Assembly: GCA_963699825.1 (NCBI GenBank)
Contig: CAVOVI010000004.1
Coordinates: forward strand, 496,001-560,000
Direction: 5' to 3'
Length of the DNA stretch: 64,000 nucleotides
From: SPDF01 sp963699825
GTDB lineage: Bacteria > Gemmatimonadota > Gemmatimonadetes > Gemmatimonadales > GWC2-71-9
Of this stretch, positions 55,678-64,000 are shown piece by piece (the stretch's first letter is position 1; every line of letters starts with the position of its first letter). A program made the translations under genes and the position numbers. Under the pieces are notes generated by a model. The model had not been told where the DNA came from, made no database searches, and saw only the letters and a list, made by a program, of their open reading frames with translations.

Positions 55678-56340
55678 ATGGCCCGCGAGTCGGCGACGGC
55701 GCGCCGCGCGCGGGCCGGGAAGATCCTCGGTGCGCTCGAGGAGGCGTATCCGGACGCGCATTGCGCCCTGGACCACACTGACCCCTACCAGCTCCTCGTT
55801 GCCACGATACTCTCGGCACAATGCACGGACGCGCGGGTCAACATGGTGACACCGGCGCTCTTCGCCCGGTTTCCCGATGCCGCCGCGCTCGCCGAGGGAA
55901 CACAGGACGACGTAGAGGAGCTGATCCGGTCCACCGGGTTCTTCCGCAACAAGGCGAAGAACCTGCTGGCCATGGCCGCCGCGCTGGTCGAGCGCCACGA
56001 CGGGCAGGTGCCCGACACCATGGACGAGTTGCACGCCCTCCCCGGTGTGGGCCGAAAGACCGCCAACGTCATTCTCGGGAACGCCTTCGGCCGGAACGAC
56101 GGGATTACGGTGGACACTCACGTCGGGCGGATCACCCGGCTGCTGCGGCTGACCGCGGCCACTGACCCGGAGAAGGTCGAGCAGGACCTGATGACCCTCT
56201 TCCCCCAGCCCAAGTGGACGCTGCTCTCCCATCTGCTCATTAGTCACGGCCGCGCGGTCTGTATCGCACGCCGCCCGAACTGCGCCGCATGTCCGATCGC
56301 GGCGGAATGCCCCAGCGCCGAGAGAACCATGCGTGGATAG
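55678..56340 (+). CDS. nth: Endonuclease III
   Basis: This 220-residue base-excision-repair glycosylase/AP lyase removes oxidised pyrimidines. It has the helix-hairpin-helix LPGVGRKTANVIL with the catalytic Lys, the catalytic Asp in VDTHVGR, and the [4Fe-4S] cluster C-x6-C-x2-C-x5-C at the C-terminus. The ATG follows the PolX stop directly, suggesting a repair operon. Its end overlaps the MFS gene by 8 bp. Confidence 0.96.
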   Translation: MARESATARRARAGKILGALEEAYPDAHCALDHTDPYQLLVATILSAQCTDARVNMVTPALFARFPDAAALAEGTQDDVEELIRSTGFFRNKAKNLLAMAAALVERHDGQVPDTMDELHALPGVGRKTANVILGNAFGRNDGITVDTHVGRITRLLRLTAATDPEKVEQDLMTLFPQPKWTLLSHLLISHGRAVCIARRPNCAACPIAAECPSAERTMRG

Positions 56341-57541
56341 CAAGCGCGGGCCGGGTCACCGGCCGCTCATCTTCATCTTCCTGACCGTCTTCCTCGACCT
56401 CCTCGGCGTGGGGATCCTGGTCCCGGTCCTGCCGTACATCGTCGCCGAGTTCCGGAGCGACGCCCTGACGGTCGGACTCCTCAGCCTGACCTTCGCCGCC
56501 GCGCAGTTCTTCGCCAGCCCCGTCCTCGGTGCCCTCTCCGACCGGCATGGGCGGCGTGTCGTCCTCCTCCTCAGTGTCCTCGGCACAGGCGCCGGCTACT
56601 TCCTCTTTGGCCTCGCCCAGACCCTCTGGCTGCTGTACCTCGCGCGCCTGATCGACGGGTTCACCGGCGGCAACGTCTCGACGGCGCAGGCCTACATCGC
56701 CGATGTCTCTCCGCCGGAGGATCGGGCCAAGAATTTCGGGCTGATCGGGGCTGCGTTCGGGCTCGGATTCATCATGGGTCCCGCCGTGGGAGGCATGCTG
56801 AGCCTGTGGAGCCTGCGCGCCCCTGCCTTCGCGGCCGGCGCGCTCTCCCTGATCACGGTGTCGCTCGGCTACTTCCTGCTGCCGGAATCTCTCCCGCCGG
56901 CCAAGCGGGAGCGCCGCCCCTTCCGGCTGGCGGATCTCCATCCGCTCGGTCACCTGGGGGAGACCGTGCGCCGCCCGGGGCTGCCCCGGCTGTTCACGGC
57001 AATCTTTGCCATGAGTTTCGCCATGGCCGGATTGCAGTCGAACTACGCGGTGTTCACCAGGGAACGATTTGGCCTTGGCCCCCAGGGGAACGCCTGGATC
57101 TTCACCCTCGTCGGTGCCGTGAGCGTCCTGGTGCAGGGCGTGCTCTTGCGCCGCATTCCGACAGCTGGGCGCGAACGACGCATCGCGACCTGGGGGCTGT
57201 TGCTCATGGCATGCGGCTTCGCGGCGACCGCGTTCGTGCCGAGCGTCCCCTGGCTTTACCCTGCCACCTTGCTGCTCGCCTTCGGCAACGCATCGGCGGC
57301 GCCGATGCTGACCTCGGAAGTCTCCCGCACGGTCAGTGGCGTCGAGCAGGGGAAGGTGCTGGGATCGATGCAGTCAATCGTCAGCCTGACCCGCATCCTC
57401 GGCCCCCTGTGGGCAGGCCTGGTATTCGACCACGTGGGGCACGGTGCGCCCTACTGGACCGGAGCGCTGTGCGTGGTCGCGGCCCTGGCCGCGGCCTCGC
57501 TATCTTTCCAGCCGGCCGATCGGGCCCCACTGACCTCTTGA
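56333..57541 (+). CDS. MFS transporter (TetA/drug-exporter-like)
   Basis: This 402-residue protein has 12 predicted helices. It shows the motif A loop GALSDRHGRRVVL between helices 2 and 3, a DxLGxG-like TVFLDLLGVGILVPVLP at helix 1 and GPAVGGML (motif C) in helix 5, typical of proton-driven drug exporters of the TetA group. GTG 56333 lies inside the nth 3' end. The substrate cannot be predicted. Confidence 0.9.
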   Translation: MDSKRGPGHRPLIFIFLTVFLDLLGVGILVPVLPYIVAEFRSDALTVGLLSLTFAAAQFFASPVLGALSDRHGRRVVLLLSVLGTGAGYFLFGLAQTLWLLYLARLIDGFTGGNVSTAQAYIADVSPPEDRAKNFGLIGAAFGLGFIMGPAVGGMLSLWSLRAPAFAAGALSLITVSLGYFLLPESLPPAKRERRPFRLADLHPLGHLGETVRRPGLPRLFTAIFAMSFAMAGLQSNYAVFTRERFGLGPQGNAWIFTLVGAVSVLVQGVLLRRIPTAGRERRIATWGLLLMACGFAATAFVPSVPWLYPATLLLAFGNASAAPMLTSEVSRTVSGVEQGKVLGSMQSIVSLTRILGPLWAGLVFDHVGHGAPYWTGALCVVAALAAASLSFQPADRAPLTS

Positions 57542-57563
57542 CTCGCATCCCACGGAATCCCTG

Positions 57564-58010
57564 ATGAAGACCGCTACCATCGTCACCAGCCGCGGCACCA
57601 TCGTCGCCGACCTCTTCGACGAAGAGACCCCCGGCACGGTCGCCAACTTCGAGAAGCTCGCCAATGAGAAGTTCTATGATGGCACCCGGTTCCACCGGGT
57701 CATCGCCAACTTCATGGTCCAGGGCGGCGACCCCCTCAGCCGCGATCCGAACAACCCCCGCGTCGGCACCGGCGGGCCCGGATACACCATCAAGTGTGAA
57801 ACCGAGAAGAACACGCATCGCCATGTGGCCGGCACCCTGTCGATGGCCCACGCCGGGAAGAACACCGGCGGCAGCCAGTTCTTCATCTGCCATTCGCCCC
57901 AGGGGCATCTCGACCGCGTCCACACCGTCTTCGGTCAGGTTTCCGACGGAATGGATATCGTGAACGCCATCCAGAAGAACGACGTCATCGAATCGATCCG
58001 GGTGGCATGA
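57564..58010 (+). CDS. Cyclophilin-type peptidyl-prolyl isomerase
   Basis: This 148-residue cytoplasmic PPIase has the active-site motif FHRVIANFMVQGGD (catalytic Arg), the GTLSMAH strand, GSQFFI and the HLDRVHTVFGQV segment. No signal peptide, so it is a PpiB-like form. ATG 57564 follows the MFS gene by 22 bp and its stop forms an ATGA overlap with the next gene. Confidence 0.95.
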   Translation: MKTATIVTSRGTIVADLFDEETPGTVANFEKLANEKFYDGTRFHRVIANFMVQGGDPLSRDPNNPRVGTGGPGYTIKCETEKNTHRHVAGTLSMAHAGKNTGGSQFFICHSPQGHLDRVHTVFGQVSDGMDIVNAIQKNDVIESIRVA

Positions 58011-58420
58011 GCCTGCGGCTCGACTTCGCGGTAATCGCCGACTACGCCCTGGTCGACCAGCAGGGCAAGCTGTCCGTGCTCGGCATCTTCCAGCACGTCT
58101 GGGCCGCCGAATTCCCCACCGTCCACCCCCGGACCCACCTGGTGCTCCGCGTCCGCGGACGCCGGACCGACATCGGCACCCACGGCATCCGGATCCGGTT
58201 CGTGGACGAGGACGACACCGAATTGCTGGGGGGCGAAGGGAGCGTCCAGTTCGGCGAGCCCCCGGCAGGGGTGACGGAAGTCGAGGCAGGGGCGGTGCTT
58301 GTCTTCGACGTCCCACTCCCCCGCCCCGGGGCATTTGCCTTCGAAATCTCGATTGACGGGGGGACGGGAACTCGGGTTCCCCTGACGGCGAGTCGGGCCA
58401 AGGCCACCGACGCCCATTGA
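58007..58420 (+). CDS. Conserved hypothetical protein (DUF6941-like), 137 aa
   Basis: This is a predicted all-beta protein beginning LDFAVIADYALVDQQGKLSVLGIF, then repeated beta strands (LVLRVRGRR, IRIRFVDEDD, FAFEISIDGG). It resembles the DUF6941 family, which has no known function. It overlaps the cyclophilin gene by 4 bp, so it is translated with it. Confidence 0.7.
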   Translation: MSLRLDFAVIADYALVDQQGKLSVLGIFQHVWAAEFPTVHPRTHLVLRVRGRRTDIGTHGIRIRFVDEDDTELLGGEGSVQFGEPPAGVTEVEAGAVLVFDVPLPRPGAFAFEISIDGGTGTRVPLTASRAKATDAH

Positions 58421-58460
58421 CCGCCATGCCGACACACCCGCTCGGGTATGAAAGTGGGCT

Positions 58461-58490
58461 TTGACAACTCTTTCCTTCGCGCGATATGTT
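58461..58490 (+). promoter_or_regulatory. Strong sigma-70-like promoter of the FadL/SGNH operon
   Basis: A perfect TTGACA (58461-58466) is followed after 18 bp by TATGTT (58485-58490) in the 136 bp gap before ATG 58557, giving a leader of about 60 bp. Confidence 0.65.
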
Positions 58491-58556
58491 TTTGCTGTCT
58501 CTCCCGCCGGGTTCGCCCGGAGCGTCCCTGAAGTCGTCCCGAATCGGAGTCCACGT

Positions 58557-59948
58557 ATGCGACGGTTCCAGGTTTGGATTGCCGCCGGGGTACTGACCGC
58601 CGTTCTGGTCATGCCGCGATCGGCCGAAGCCCAAGGATTCAGCGTCAACGAACAGAGTTCGTGTGCCATGGGTCGCGGCGGTACTGGTGTCGCGTCGCCC
58701 TGCGCCGACGGCTCGGCCATCTTCTTCAACCCGGCAGGGTTGATTCTGCCCAGCGGCAAGGGCGTCGTCAGCGGTGGCGCCACGATGATTCGCGCGACGG
58801 GCGACTTCACCAACAGCTCCACTGGCGAAGTCAGCAGCCTCGTCGAGGAAACCCATCCGGTGCCGTCGGTCTACGTGGCGTACGGCCTGTCGGACGAGGC
58901 GACCATCGGCTTCGGTATCTTCGCACCGTACGGCCTGGCCATCGAATGGCCGGAGGACGCGCAGGGCCGCTTCCTCGGCTACTACAGCTCGGTCAAGGGC
59001 ATCTACTTCCAGCCCACCTTCGGCCTCAAGGCCGGCAAGCGCCTCAGCTTCGGTATCGGGTTCGATGTCGCCAGCTCCACCGTCGAATTGAAGCAGCGCG
59101 TCGACCTTGCGGATCAGCTGGTACCGGGCGGGGGCGGCATCACCTTCGCCAACCTCGGCATCGCCTACGGCACCGACTTCGCCAATGTGGAACTTGCCGG
59201 CAATGACGTGTCGCTCGGCTTCCACCTCGGCGCCATCGCGCAGCTCACCGACAAGCTGTCGTTCGGCATCCGGTACCTTTCCAAGCAGACCGTGAATGTC
59301 GATGACGGCGCGGCGACGATCAGCCAGGTCTCGACCGGTCTGTATCTGGCGCCGAACAACCCGCTCGGCTACCCGGCCGGCACGCCGGTGGATGCCCTCG
59401 TTGCCCCCCAGTTCCAGCCGGGTGGATCGTTGGTCGACCAGGTCGGCACGGCCATCCTCCCGTACCCGGCACAGCTCAACATGGGCTTGACCCTCCAGGT
59501 GACCGACAAGTTCCGAGCTCCTCGGCGACGTCGGCATCCAGTTCTGGGAAGTGTGGGAGACCTTGCCGCTCGAACTTCAGCCTGCTCGGCGACCGGACGC
59601 TCGTGGAGAGACTATCGGAACTCGACGTCGTGGCGCCTCGGTGGGGAGTACATGGTCGGCTCCAAGTCCACTGCCCGCCTCGGCATCATCGCGCACAACG
59701 CGGCGGCGCCCGACCAGACAGTGACCCCGAACCTGCCGGAGGCGGCACGGACCGAGTTCACCGCCGGCTTCGGCACGCATCTCTCCGATCGGTTCGGGTT
59801 CGACCTCGCCTACCAGTACATCGATCAGGCTGACCGCCAGGGGCGGAGTGGCGACGGCGGCATGGCCGTCCCAACCACCGCGGTGAACGACGGGCTGTAC
59901 ACGTTCAGCGCGAACCTCGTCGGCGTCACCCTGACTTACTCGTTCTGA
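58557..59948 (+). CDS. OmpP1/FadL-family outer-membrane transporter
   Basis: This 463-residue barrel has a signal peptide (cleavage after AEAQ). Its mature N-terminus GFSVNEQSSCAMGRGGTGVA and FFNPAGL are characteristic of FadL, and it ends in T-L-T-Y-S-F with a terminal Phe. FadL proteins import long-chain fatty acids or other hydrophobic compounds. Between about 59517 and 59610 the family sequence jumps through all three frames (ELLGDVGIQFWEVWETLPL, then FSLLGDRTLVE, then YRNSTSWRLGGEYM) although the main frame stays open, implying three indels that sum to zero. Co-transcribed with the SGNH hydrolase gene (17 bp gap). Confidence 0.9.
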   Translation: MRRFQVWIAAGVLTAVLVMPRSAEAQGFSVNEQSSCAMGRGGTGVASPCADGSAIFFNPAGLILPSGKGVVSGGATMIRATGDFTNSSTGEVSSLVEETHPVPSVYVAYGLSDEATIGFGIFAPYGLAIEWPEDAQGRFLGYYSSVKGIYFQPTFGLKAGKRLSFGIGFDVASSTVELKQRVDLADQLVPGGGGITFANLGIAYGTDFANVELAGNDVSLGFHLGAIAQLTDKLSFGIRYLSKQTVNVDDGAATISQVSTGLYLAPNNPLGYPAGTPVDALVAPQFQPGGSLVDQVGTAILPYPAQLNMGLTLQVTDKFRAPRRRRHPVLGSVGDLAARTSACSATGRSWRDYRNSTSWRLGGEYMVGSKSTARLGIIAHNAAAPDQTVTPNLPEAARTEFTAGFGTHLSDRFGFDLAYQYIDQADRQGRSGDGGMAVPTTAVNDGLYTFSANLVGVTLTYSF

Positions 59949-59965
59949 TCGGGAGATCACAGCAT

Positions 59966-61207
59966 ATGCAGCGCATCCGAGTGGCCGCGGCTCTCTTGCT
60001 GGCGCTCCCCCTCCTGGCGGGGTGCTACGACAACGATCCGCTCAACGCGCCCGACCTTTCCACGAGCAATGGGCTCATGGAGCGGTACGTCTCCATGGGC
60101 AACAGCATCACCGCCGGTTATCAGTCCGGCGGCATCAACGACAGCACACAGCAGCGTTCCTACGCGGTGCTCTTTGCCGGCCGCGCGAACGCACCGTTCT
60201 TCGTGCCGTCCCTGCAGGGACGCGGCTGCGCACCGCCGCTCACCAACAACGTCACGCAGACCCGGGTTGGCGGCGGAACCGCCGCCACCTGCGACCTCCG
60301 CGCCGACGAACGACTGCCGTTCGTCAGCAACGTCGCGGTGCCCGGCGCCACGTCGTTCTCGCCAAACGACAACATGATCGCCTTCGCCAACAGCAACGCA
60401 CTGACGACCTTCATCCTCGGCGGTCGGACCCAGAACCAGGCCATGCTGGACGCCGACCCGACCTTCGTCACCGCCTGGATCGGCAACAACGATGTCCTCG
60501 GCTCGCTGACCAGTCAGTCGAACCCGGGCAACCCGGCCCTCATCACGCCGCTACCGGTGTTCCAGGCCAACTACTCGACCATGCTGGATACGATCGAGAT
60601 GACCGGGGCGCCCGCCACCCTGATCAGCGTCACCGACGTGTCGGTCATCCCGTACGCCTCCCGTACCGCCATCTACTACTGCCTGACCTATGTCGACCCG
60701 GCCCGCTGCCAGGCGCCACTGCCGACCACCCCAGACCCGAACCTGGCCGGCCTGCAGATGCTCGGGCTCTGGACCGTGGACGTGAACTGTGCCGCCCCGG
60801 CTGGGCTCGCCACACTCATCCCGTGGACCAAGGCCGTGCCGTTGCTCGCCGCGGCCGCGGGCGGTGCACCCCAGACGATGGACTGCTCGATCGATGCACT
60901 CGTCATCTCACCGACCGAGCTGGCCGCACTGCAGACGGCGGTGGGCCAGTTCAACGCGTACATCCAGGCGGAAGCCACCAGCCGGGGGATGGCGTACCTC
61001 GACGTGAATCCGCCGCTCCTGGCCCTCGCGGCCGTCGGCGCCATCCCGCCGATCCCCGACCTCCTTCCGGCACTCAGCGGCGGGTCGGTCGGCTTCGGCC
61101 CGTACTTCAGCCTCGACGGCGTCCACCCCTCCACACTGGCACACCAGGCGACGGCGGACTCCCTGGTCTCGACGGTCAATCGGTTCTTCGGGACCAAGAT
61201 CCCCTGA
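59966..61207 (+). CDS. SGNH/GDSL-type hydrolase lipoprotein
   Basis: This 413-residue protein has a lipobox L-L-A-G-C. The catalytic blocks are the nucleophile serine in SMGNSITAG, the glycine/asparagine oxyanion residues in WIGNNDV, and the Asp-His pair in DGVHPS. It likely acts as an outer-membrane esterase or lipase, releasing hydrophobic products for the FadL channel encoded just upstream. Its C-terminal position is followed by a strong terminator. Confidence 0.9.
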   Translation: MQRIRVAAALLLALPLLAGCYDNDPLNAPDLSTSNGLMERYVSMGNSITAGYQSGGINDSTQQRSYAVLFAGRANAPFFVPSLQGRGCAPPLTNNVTQTRVGGGTAATCDLRADERLPFVSNVAVPGATSFSPNDNMIAFANSNALTTFILGGRTQNQAMLDADPTFVTAWIGNNDVLGSLTSQSNPGNPALITPLPVFQANYSTMLDTIEMTGAPATLISVTDVSVIPYASRTAIYYCLTYVDPARCQAPLPTTPDPNLAGLQMLGLWTVDVNCAAPAGLATLIPWTKAVPLLAAAAGGAPQTMDCSIDALVISPTELAALQTAVGQFNAYIQAEATSRGMAYLDVNPPLLALAAVGAIPPIPDLLPALSGGSVGFGPYFSLDGVHPSTLAHQATADSLVSTVNRFFGTKIP

Positions 61208-61234
61208 TCGGCTGAAGTCCGCCGATGCAGACGC

Positions 61235-61270
61235 GAAGGGCGGCGGGCCATCTCTGGCCCGCCGCCCTTC
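61235..61270 (+). terminator. Hairpin terminator after the SGNH gene
   Basis: A perfect 16 bp stem (GAAGGGCGGCGGGCCA / TGGCCCGCCGCCCTTC) with a TCTC loop lies 28 bp after the stop. Confidence 0.85.
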
Positions 61271-61341
61271 GACATTCTGCGACCTCTTACCCCACACTCG
61301 CATCCCCTTAGCTTTCCCTTGAGACCCCTTGAGGAGACGGC

Positions 61342-61926
61342 ATGACGCTCACCCGCGAACGCGCGCTCGCCCTGATGCACGAATACACCCCGTCCGAGGC
61401 GCTTCGAAAACACATGTATGCCGTGGAGATCGCCATGCGCGCCATGGCCGCGCGTGCCGGCGAGGACTCTGACGCGTGGGGCACGGTCGGCTTGCTGCAC
61501 GACTTCGACTATGAGCGGTTTCCCAATGCAGCCCACGCGCCCGACGCCGAGCACCCCAGCGAGGGAGTGCGTATCCTCGGCGGCCTCGGAGCCCCCGAAG
61601 AGTGGCAACAGGCGATCCTCGGCCACGCCGCGTACACCGGGGTGCCGCGCGAGACACCGATGGCACGCGCCCTCTTTGCCGTTGATGAGCTCTGCGGGTT
61701 TCTCGTGGCCTGTGCCCTGGTCCGTCCTTCCCGTTCCCTCATCGACCTCGAGCCGAAAAGCGTCCTGAAGAAGCTCAAGGACAAGGCCTTTGCCCGGGGA
61801 GTGAGTCGGGAGGACGTCCGCCTCGGCGCGGAGGAACTGGGGTGGCCGCTCGATGAACTGATCCAGTTCCTGCTCGAGGCGCTCCGACCGCATGAATCCG
61901 TGCTCGGACTCGGGCCGGCAGGATGA
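61342..61926 (+). CDS. HD-domain phosphohydrolase
   Basis: This 194-residue protein has the HD motif LLHDFDYE, an upstream His in LRKHMYAVE, and late HAAYTGV and VDELCGF segments that complete the metal site. It is a nucleotide- or phosphodiester-hydrolysing fold of unknown substrate. GAGGAG precedes ATG 61342. It overlaps the PLD gene by 4 bp. Confidence 0.88.
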   Translation: MTLTRERALALMHEYTPSEALRKHMYAVEIAMRAMAARAGEDSDAWGTVGLLHDFDYERFPNAAHAPDAEHPSEGVRILGGLGAPEEWQQAILGHAAYTGVPRETPMARALFAVDELCGFLVACALVRPSRSLIDLEPKSVLKKLKDKAFARGVSREDVRLGAEELGWPLDELIQFLLEALRPHESVLGLGPAG

Positions 61927-63122
61927 GCACCCTGGCCGTCGCGAAGCTCGCCGAGCGGTCGCTCGCCAGGGCCGGAGGCACGCGGTTCATCCCGGGCAAT
62001 GCGACTCGGCTCCTCCTCGATGGCCCACGGGTGTACCCCGCCATGCTGGAAGCCATCCGGCAGGCCGAGCACTGGGTCCACCTGGAGAATTACATCATCC
62101 GCGACGATGTCACCGGCCGCCTCTTCTGCGAGGCCCTCATGGAACGGGCCAGGGCCGGCCTCTCCGTGCGGCTCCTGACCGACTGGCTCGGCAGCCGAGG
62201 GTTGGGTCGTCGGCTTGCGTCCGAATTGGGCCGCGCCGGCGTCGAACTCCGCCGCTTCAATCCGCCCCGATTCCTCGACCTGCTCGGCAACGTCTCCCGT
62301 GATCACCGAAAGCTCCTGGTGACAGACGCCGGGACCGCCTTCATCGGCGGCCTCTGCATCGGGGACGAGTGGGCCGGCGATCCGGAACGGGGCGTTCCGC
62401 CCTGGCGCGACACCGCCATCCAGATCGTGGGCCCGGCAGCAATGGCACTCGACCAGGCCTTCGAGCAGATCTGGACCCTGGCCGGTGGGACGATTCCACC
62501 GGGACGGCATGCCGGCGAATTCGCGTCGGCGGGCGATGCCGAGGTCGGGGTTATCGTCGGCGAACCCCGGCGGGCCCGCATCCAGCGCATCGTTGAACTT
62601 CTGGCCGCGGGCGCCGTCGAGCGGCTCTGGATTACCGACGCCTACCTCGTGGCACCCCGATCCCTCTTTCAGTCTCTCCTGGATGCCGCCCGGAGCGGCG
62701 TCGACGTCCGCCTCCTGCTCCCCGGCGCGAGCGACCTCCCGATCATCCGAGACCTCAGTCGAATCGGGTATCGAGCGTTGCTCGAGGCGGGGGTCCGGAT
62801 CTTCGAGTGGGGTGGCCCGATGCTTCACGCGAAGACCATCGTGGCCGACGGCGCGTGGTGCCGTGTCGGCTCGAGCAACCTCAACAGCTCCAGCCTCGTG
62901 GGAAACTACGAACTGGACGTGCTCCTCCACGACCCGAATCTGGGAGGCCAGCTTGAGGCTCAGTTCCGGCGGGACATGGCGACAGAGTGCGGAGGTTCAA
63001 TTGCACCGCGGGCACGGGGGACGCTCGAACGGGTGCTGCCGGAGCGCGGAGGATGGTGGCGTCGCCGATGCAGCTCCCCCGCGCCGGCGGATTTCGGGAG
63101 GTTCGCCGCCGGACCGGCCTGA
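61923..63122 (+). CDS. Phospholipase-D-family cardiolipin synthase-like protein
   Basis: This 399-residue frame has two HKD motifs, H-R-K-L-L-V-T-D and H-A-K-T-I-V-A-D, each followed by the Gly/Ser-Asn signature (FIGGLCIGDEW and VGSSNLNS). It also has the N-terminal segment RLLLDGPRVYPAMLEAI of cardiolipin-synthase relatives. It joins phosphatidyl groups or hydrolyses phosphodiesters. The final 30 residues become Arg/Ser-rich and out of character from about 63045; a hydrophobic tail in another frame probably belongs here. The sigma factor gene follows. Confidence 0.85.
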   Translation: MSTLAVAKLAERSLARAGGTRFIPGNATRLLLDGPRVYPAMLEAIRQAEHWVHLENYIIRDDVTGRLFCEALMERARAGLSVRLLTDWLGSRGLGRRLASELGRAGVELRRFNPPRFLDLLGNVSRDHRKLLVTDAGTAFIGGLCIGDEWAGDPERGVPPWRDTAIQIVGPAAMALDQAFEQIWTLAGGTIPPGRHAGEFASAGDAEVGVIVGEPRRARIQRIVELLAAGAVERLWITDAYLVAPRSLFQSLLDAARSGVDVRLLLPGASDLPIIRDLSRIGYRALLEAGVRIFEWGGPMLHAKTIVADGAWCRVGSSNLNSSSLVGNYELDVLLHDPNLGGQLEAQFRRDMATECGGSIAPRARGTLERVLPERGGWWRRRCSSPAPADFGRFAAGPA

Positions 63123-63307
63123 CCGTCCGGGGGCTCGCAAGCGCGGCCCAGCGGTCGATCTTCGGGCCCGTGGCCGTCGGGCTGACCGTGCTGGGCCTCC
63201 TCTTCCTCGTCCTCCCCAGGACCATGGGGCTGGTCGTGGCCGCCCTCTGCGCCTGGCTGGCCGTCGGGGCAACCGTCCAGGCGTTCCGGGCCCGCATCGA
63301 GCTGTGA
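63045..63307 (+). pseudogene. Displaced C-terminal membrane segment of the PLD protein
   Basis: The frame ending at 63307 encodes FREVRRRTGLTVRGLA and then two hydrophobic helices, the tail expected for this cardiolipin-synthase group. No independent start or ribosome site is seen. A single-base shift near 63045 would attach it to the upstream gene. Confidence 0.5.
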
Positions 63308-63346
63308 CCCGCCCCGGCCCGCCCATCTCAACGCTCCTGACCCCTC

Positions 63347-63901
63347 ATGCGTAACCCTCCCGTGACCGATGCCGAGCTGGCCGCCCAGGCGTGCGGAGGT
63401 AGCAGCGAGGCCTTCGGGGTGCTCGTGGAGCGACACGCAGAGCGAGCCCGCCGAGTCGCCCGGGCGGCTCTCCTGGATCAGCACGACGCCGATGACGCGG
63501 TGCAGGACGCCCTCTTTTCCGCCTGGCGGGCGATGGACCGCTTCGACCCGGTCAGGCCGTTTGGACCGTGGTTCATGAGGATCGTGGTCAATGCCGCGGC
63601 GGACCTGCGGCGGCGCCGGAAGCTCCGACGGACCGAGGAGATTCCCGCGGCCACGGCAGACACCGGTTCGACGCCGGATCGCGACACCGACCGGGCGCTC
63701 CTGCGGGAGGCGCTGGACCGGGCCCTCGCGACGCTGCCGGAACGACGGAGAGTCGCCCTCGTATTGCACGACGCCGAGGGGTACGTCCACGAGGAAATCG
63801 CCACAATGCTCGGCGTGCCGGTCGGCACGGTTCGCTCCGATGTGTTTCACGCCCGCCGCGCCATGCGCGCGGCCCTGGGTTCGTTGGGAGGAAATGGCTG
63901 A
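63347..63901 (+). CDS. ECF-subfamily RNA polymerase sigma factor
   Basis: This 184-residue sigma factor has region 2 (DADDAVQDALFSAWRAMDRF, promoter -10 recognition) and region 4 (EEIATMLGVPVGTVRSDVFHARRA, -35 recognition) joined by a short linker, with no region 1 or 3. ECF sigma factors drive envelope or stress regulons. ATG 63347 follows the PLD gene; an internal GTG at 63362 is possible. Its stop overlaps the next start (TGATG), which suggests an anti-sigma partner. Confidence 0.93.
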   Translation: MRNPPVTDAELAAQACGGSSEAFGVLVERHAERARRVARAALLDQHDADDAVQDALFSAWRAMDRFDPVRPFGPWFMRIVVNAAADLRRRRKLRRTEEIPAATADTGSTPDRDTDRALLREALDRALATLPERRRVALVLHDAEGYVHEEIATMLGVPVGTVRSDVFHARRAMRAALGSLGGNG

Positions 63902-64000
63902 TGACCGACTTGAGTGATTTCACGACCGGACGCGACGAGGAACTTGGTTCCCTCCTGCGCGACCACCTCTCCGCGCCGGACGACGCGGCGTTCGCCGCGC
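63901..64000 (+). CDS. Probable anti-sigma factor, 5' fragment
   Basis: ATG 63901 overlaps the sigma-factor TGA. The visible 33 residues (MTDLSDFTTGRDEELGSLLRDHLS...) are hydrophilic and acidic, as at the start of many anti-sigma factors. The gene runs off the window, so identification rests mainly on position. Confidence 0.5.
   Translation, partial: MTDLSDFTTGRDEELGSLLRDHLSAPDDAAFAA

Overview
The window is a 64 kb stretch of a GC-rich bacterial chromosome (roughly two thirds G+C by eye) with very tight gene packing. Many adjacent genes overlap by 4 bp (ATGA or GTGA) and GTG starts are common. The gene set is that of a Gram-negative (two-membrane) aerobe or facultative organism: FadL-type outer-membrane protein, a porin-like barrel, M16, M28 and M42 peptidases, a WtpA-type binding protein, multihaem cytochromes, MetH next to a homocysteine methyltransferase/MTHFR fusion, and many short secreted or lipoprotein genes. 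This mix fits Gemmatimonadota best. That assignment is inferred from gene style, because the window holds no rRNA or other phylogenetic marker. No tRNA, rRNA, CRISPR array, insertion sequence or prophage was found.

Layout. 1-10.6 kb: a mostly minus-strand housekeeping block (DsbA-like thioredoxin, OsmC, CDP-alcohol phosphatidyltransferase, M16 protease, TPR protein, P5C dehydrogenase, WtpA-like binding protein, PAP2 phosphatase). 10.7-16.9 kb: plus-strand genes for CutA, a Yip1-domain protein, a YfcC-type carrier, a GNAT enzyme, an acyl-ACP desaturase and the YggT/YggU pair. 17.0-25.6 kb: one-carbon/methionine genes (metH and a fused homocysteine methyltransferase-MTHFR), an acyl-CoA dehydrogenase and a PBP4-type carboxypeptidase.

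25.7-34.9 kb is the most distinctive region. A minus-strand four-gene operon, read from 33167 down to 25686, encodes a membrane diheme-b-like protein, a 23-haem periplasmic cytochrome, a 28-haem cytochrome with six tandem 76-residue triheme repeats, and a 748-residue outer-membrane barrel ending in Phe. It looks like a complete quinol-to-cell-surface electron conduit. Across a 394 bp intergenic region with several dyad operators lies a membrane-anchored ferredoxin/FAD/NAD(P) oxidoreductase gene.

35.0-46.9 kb holds small enzymes (MsrB, ABM monooxygenase, M42 and M28 peptidases, GAF protein, HDAC-family deacetylase, alpha/beta hydrolase, patatin) and a complete ECF vitamin/metal transporter. 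The two ECF ATPases are degenerate in a complementary way. 46.9-53.2 kb is a signalling block: a receiver-PP2C phosphatase, an RsbW-RsbV fusion, a lipoprotein, a single-domain receiver and a hybrid histidine kinase with two receivers. 53.3-64 kb holds a PolX homologue whose polymerase active site is lost, endonuclease III, an MFS exporter, a cyclophilin, a FadL/SGNH pair, a cardiolipin-synthase-like PLD protein and an ECF sigma factor with the start of a probable anti-sigma gene.

At least nine genes contain apparent single-base frameshifts, some of them compensating within 100 bp and one at a run of seven C. This points to residual sequencing or assembly error rather than gene decay, so frame-broken genes are reported at their inferred full extent.
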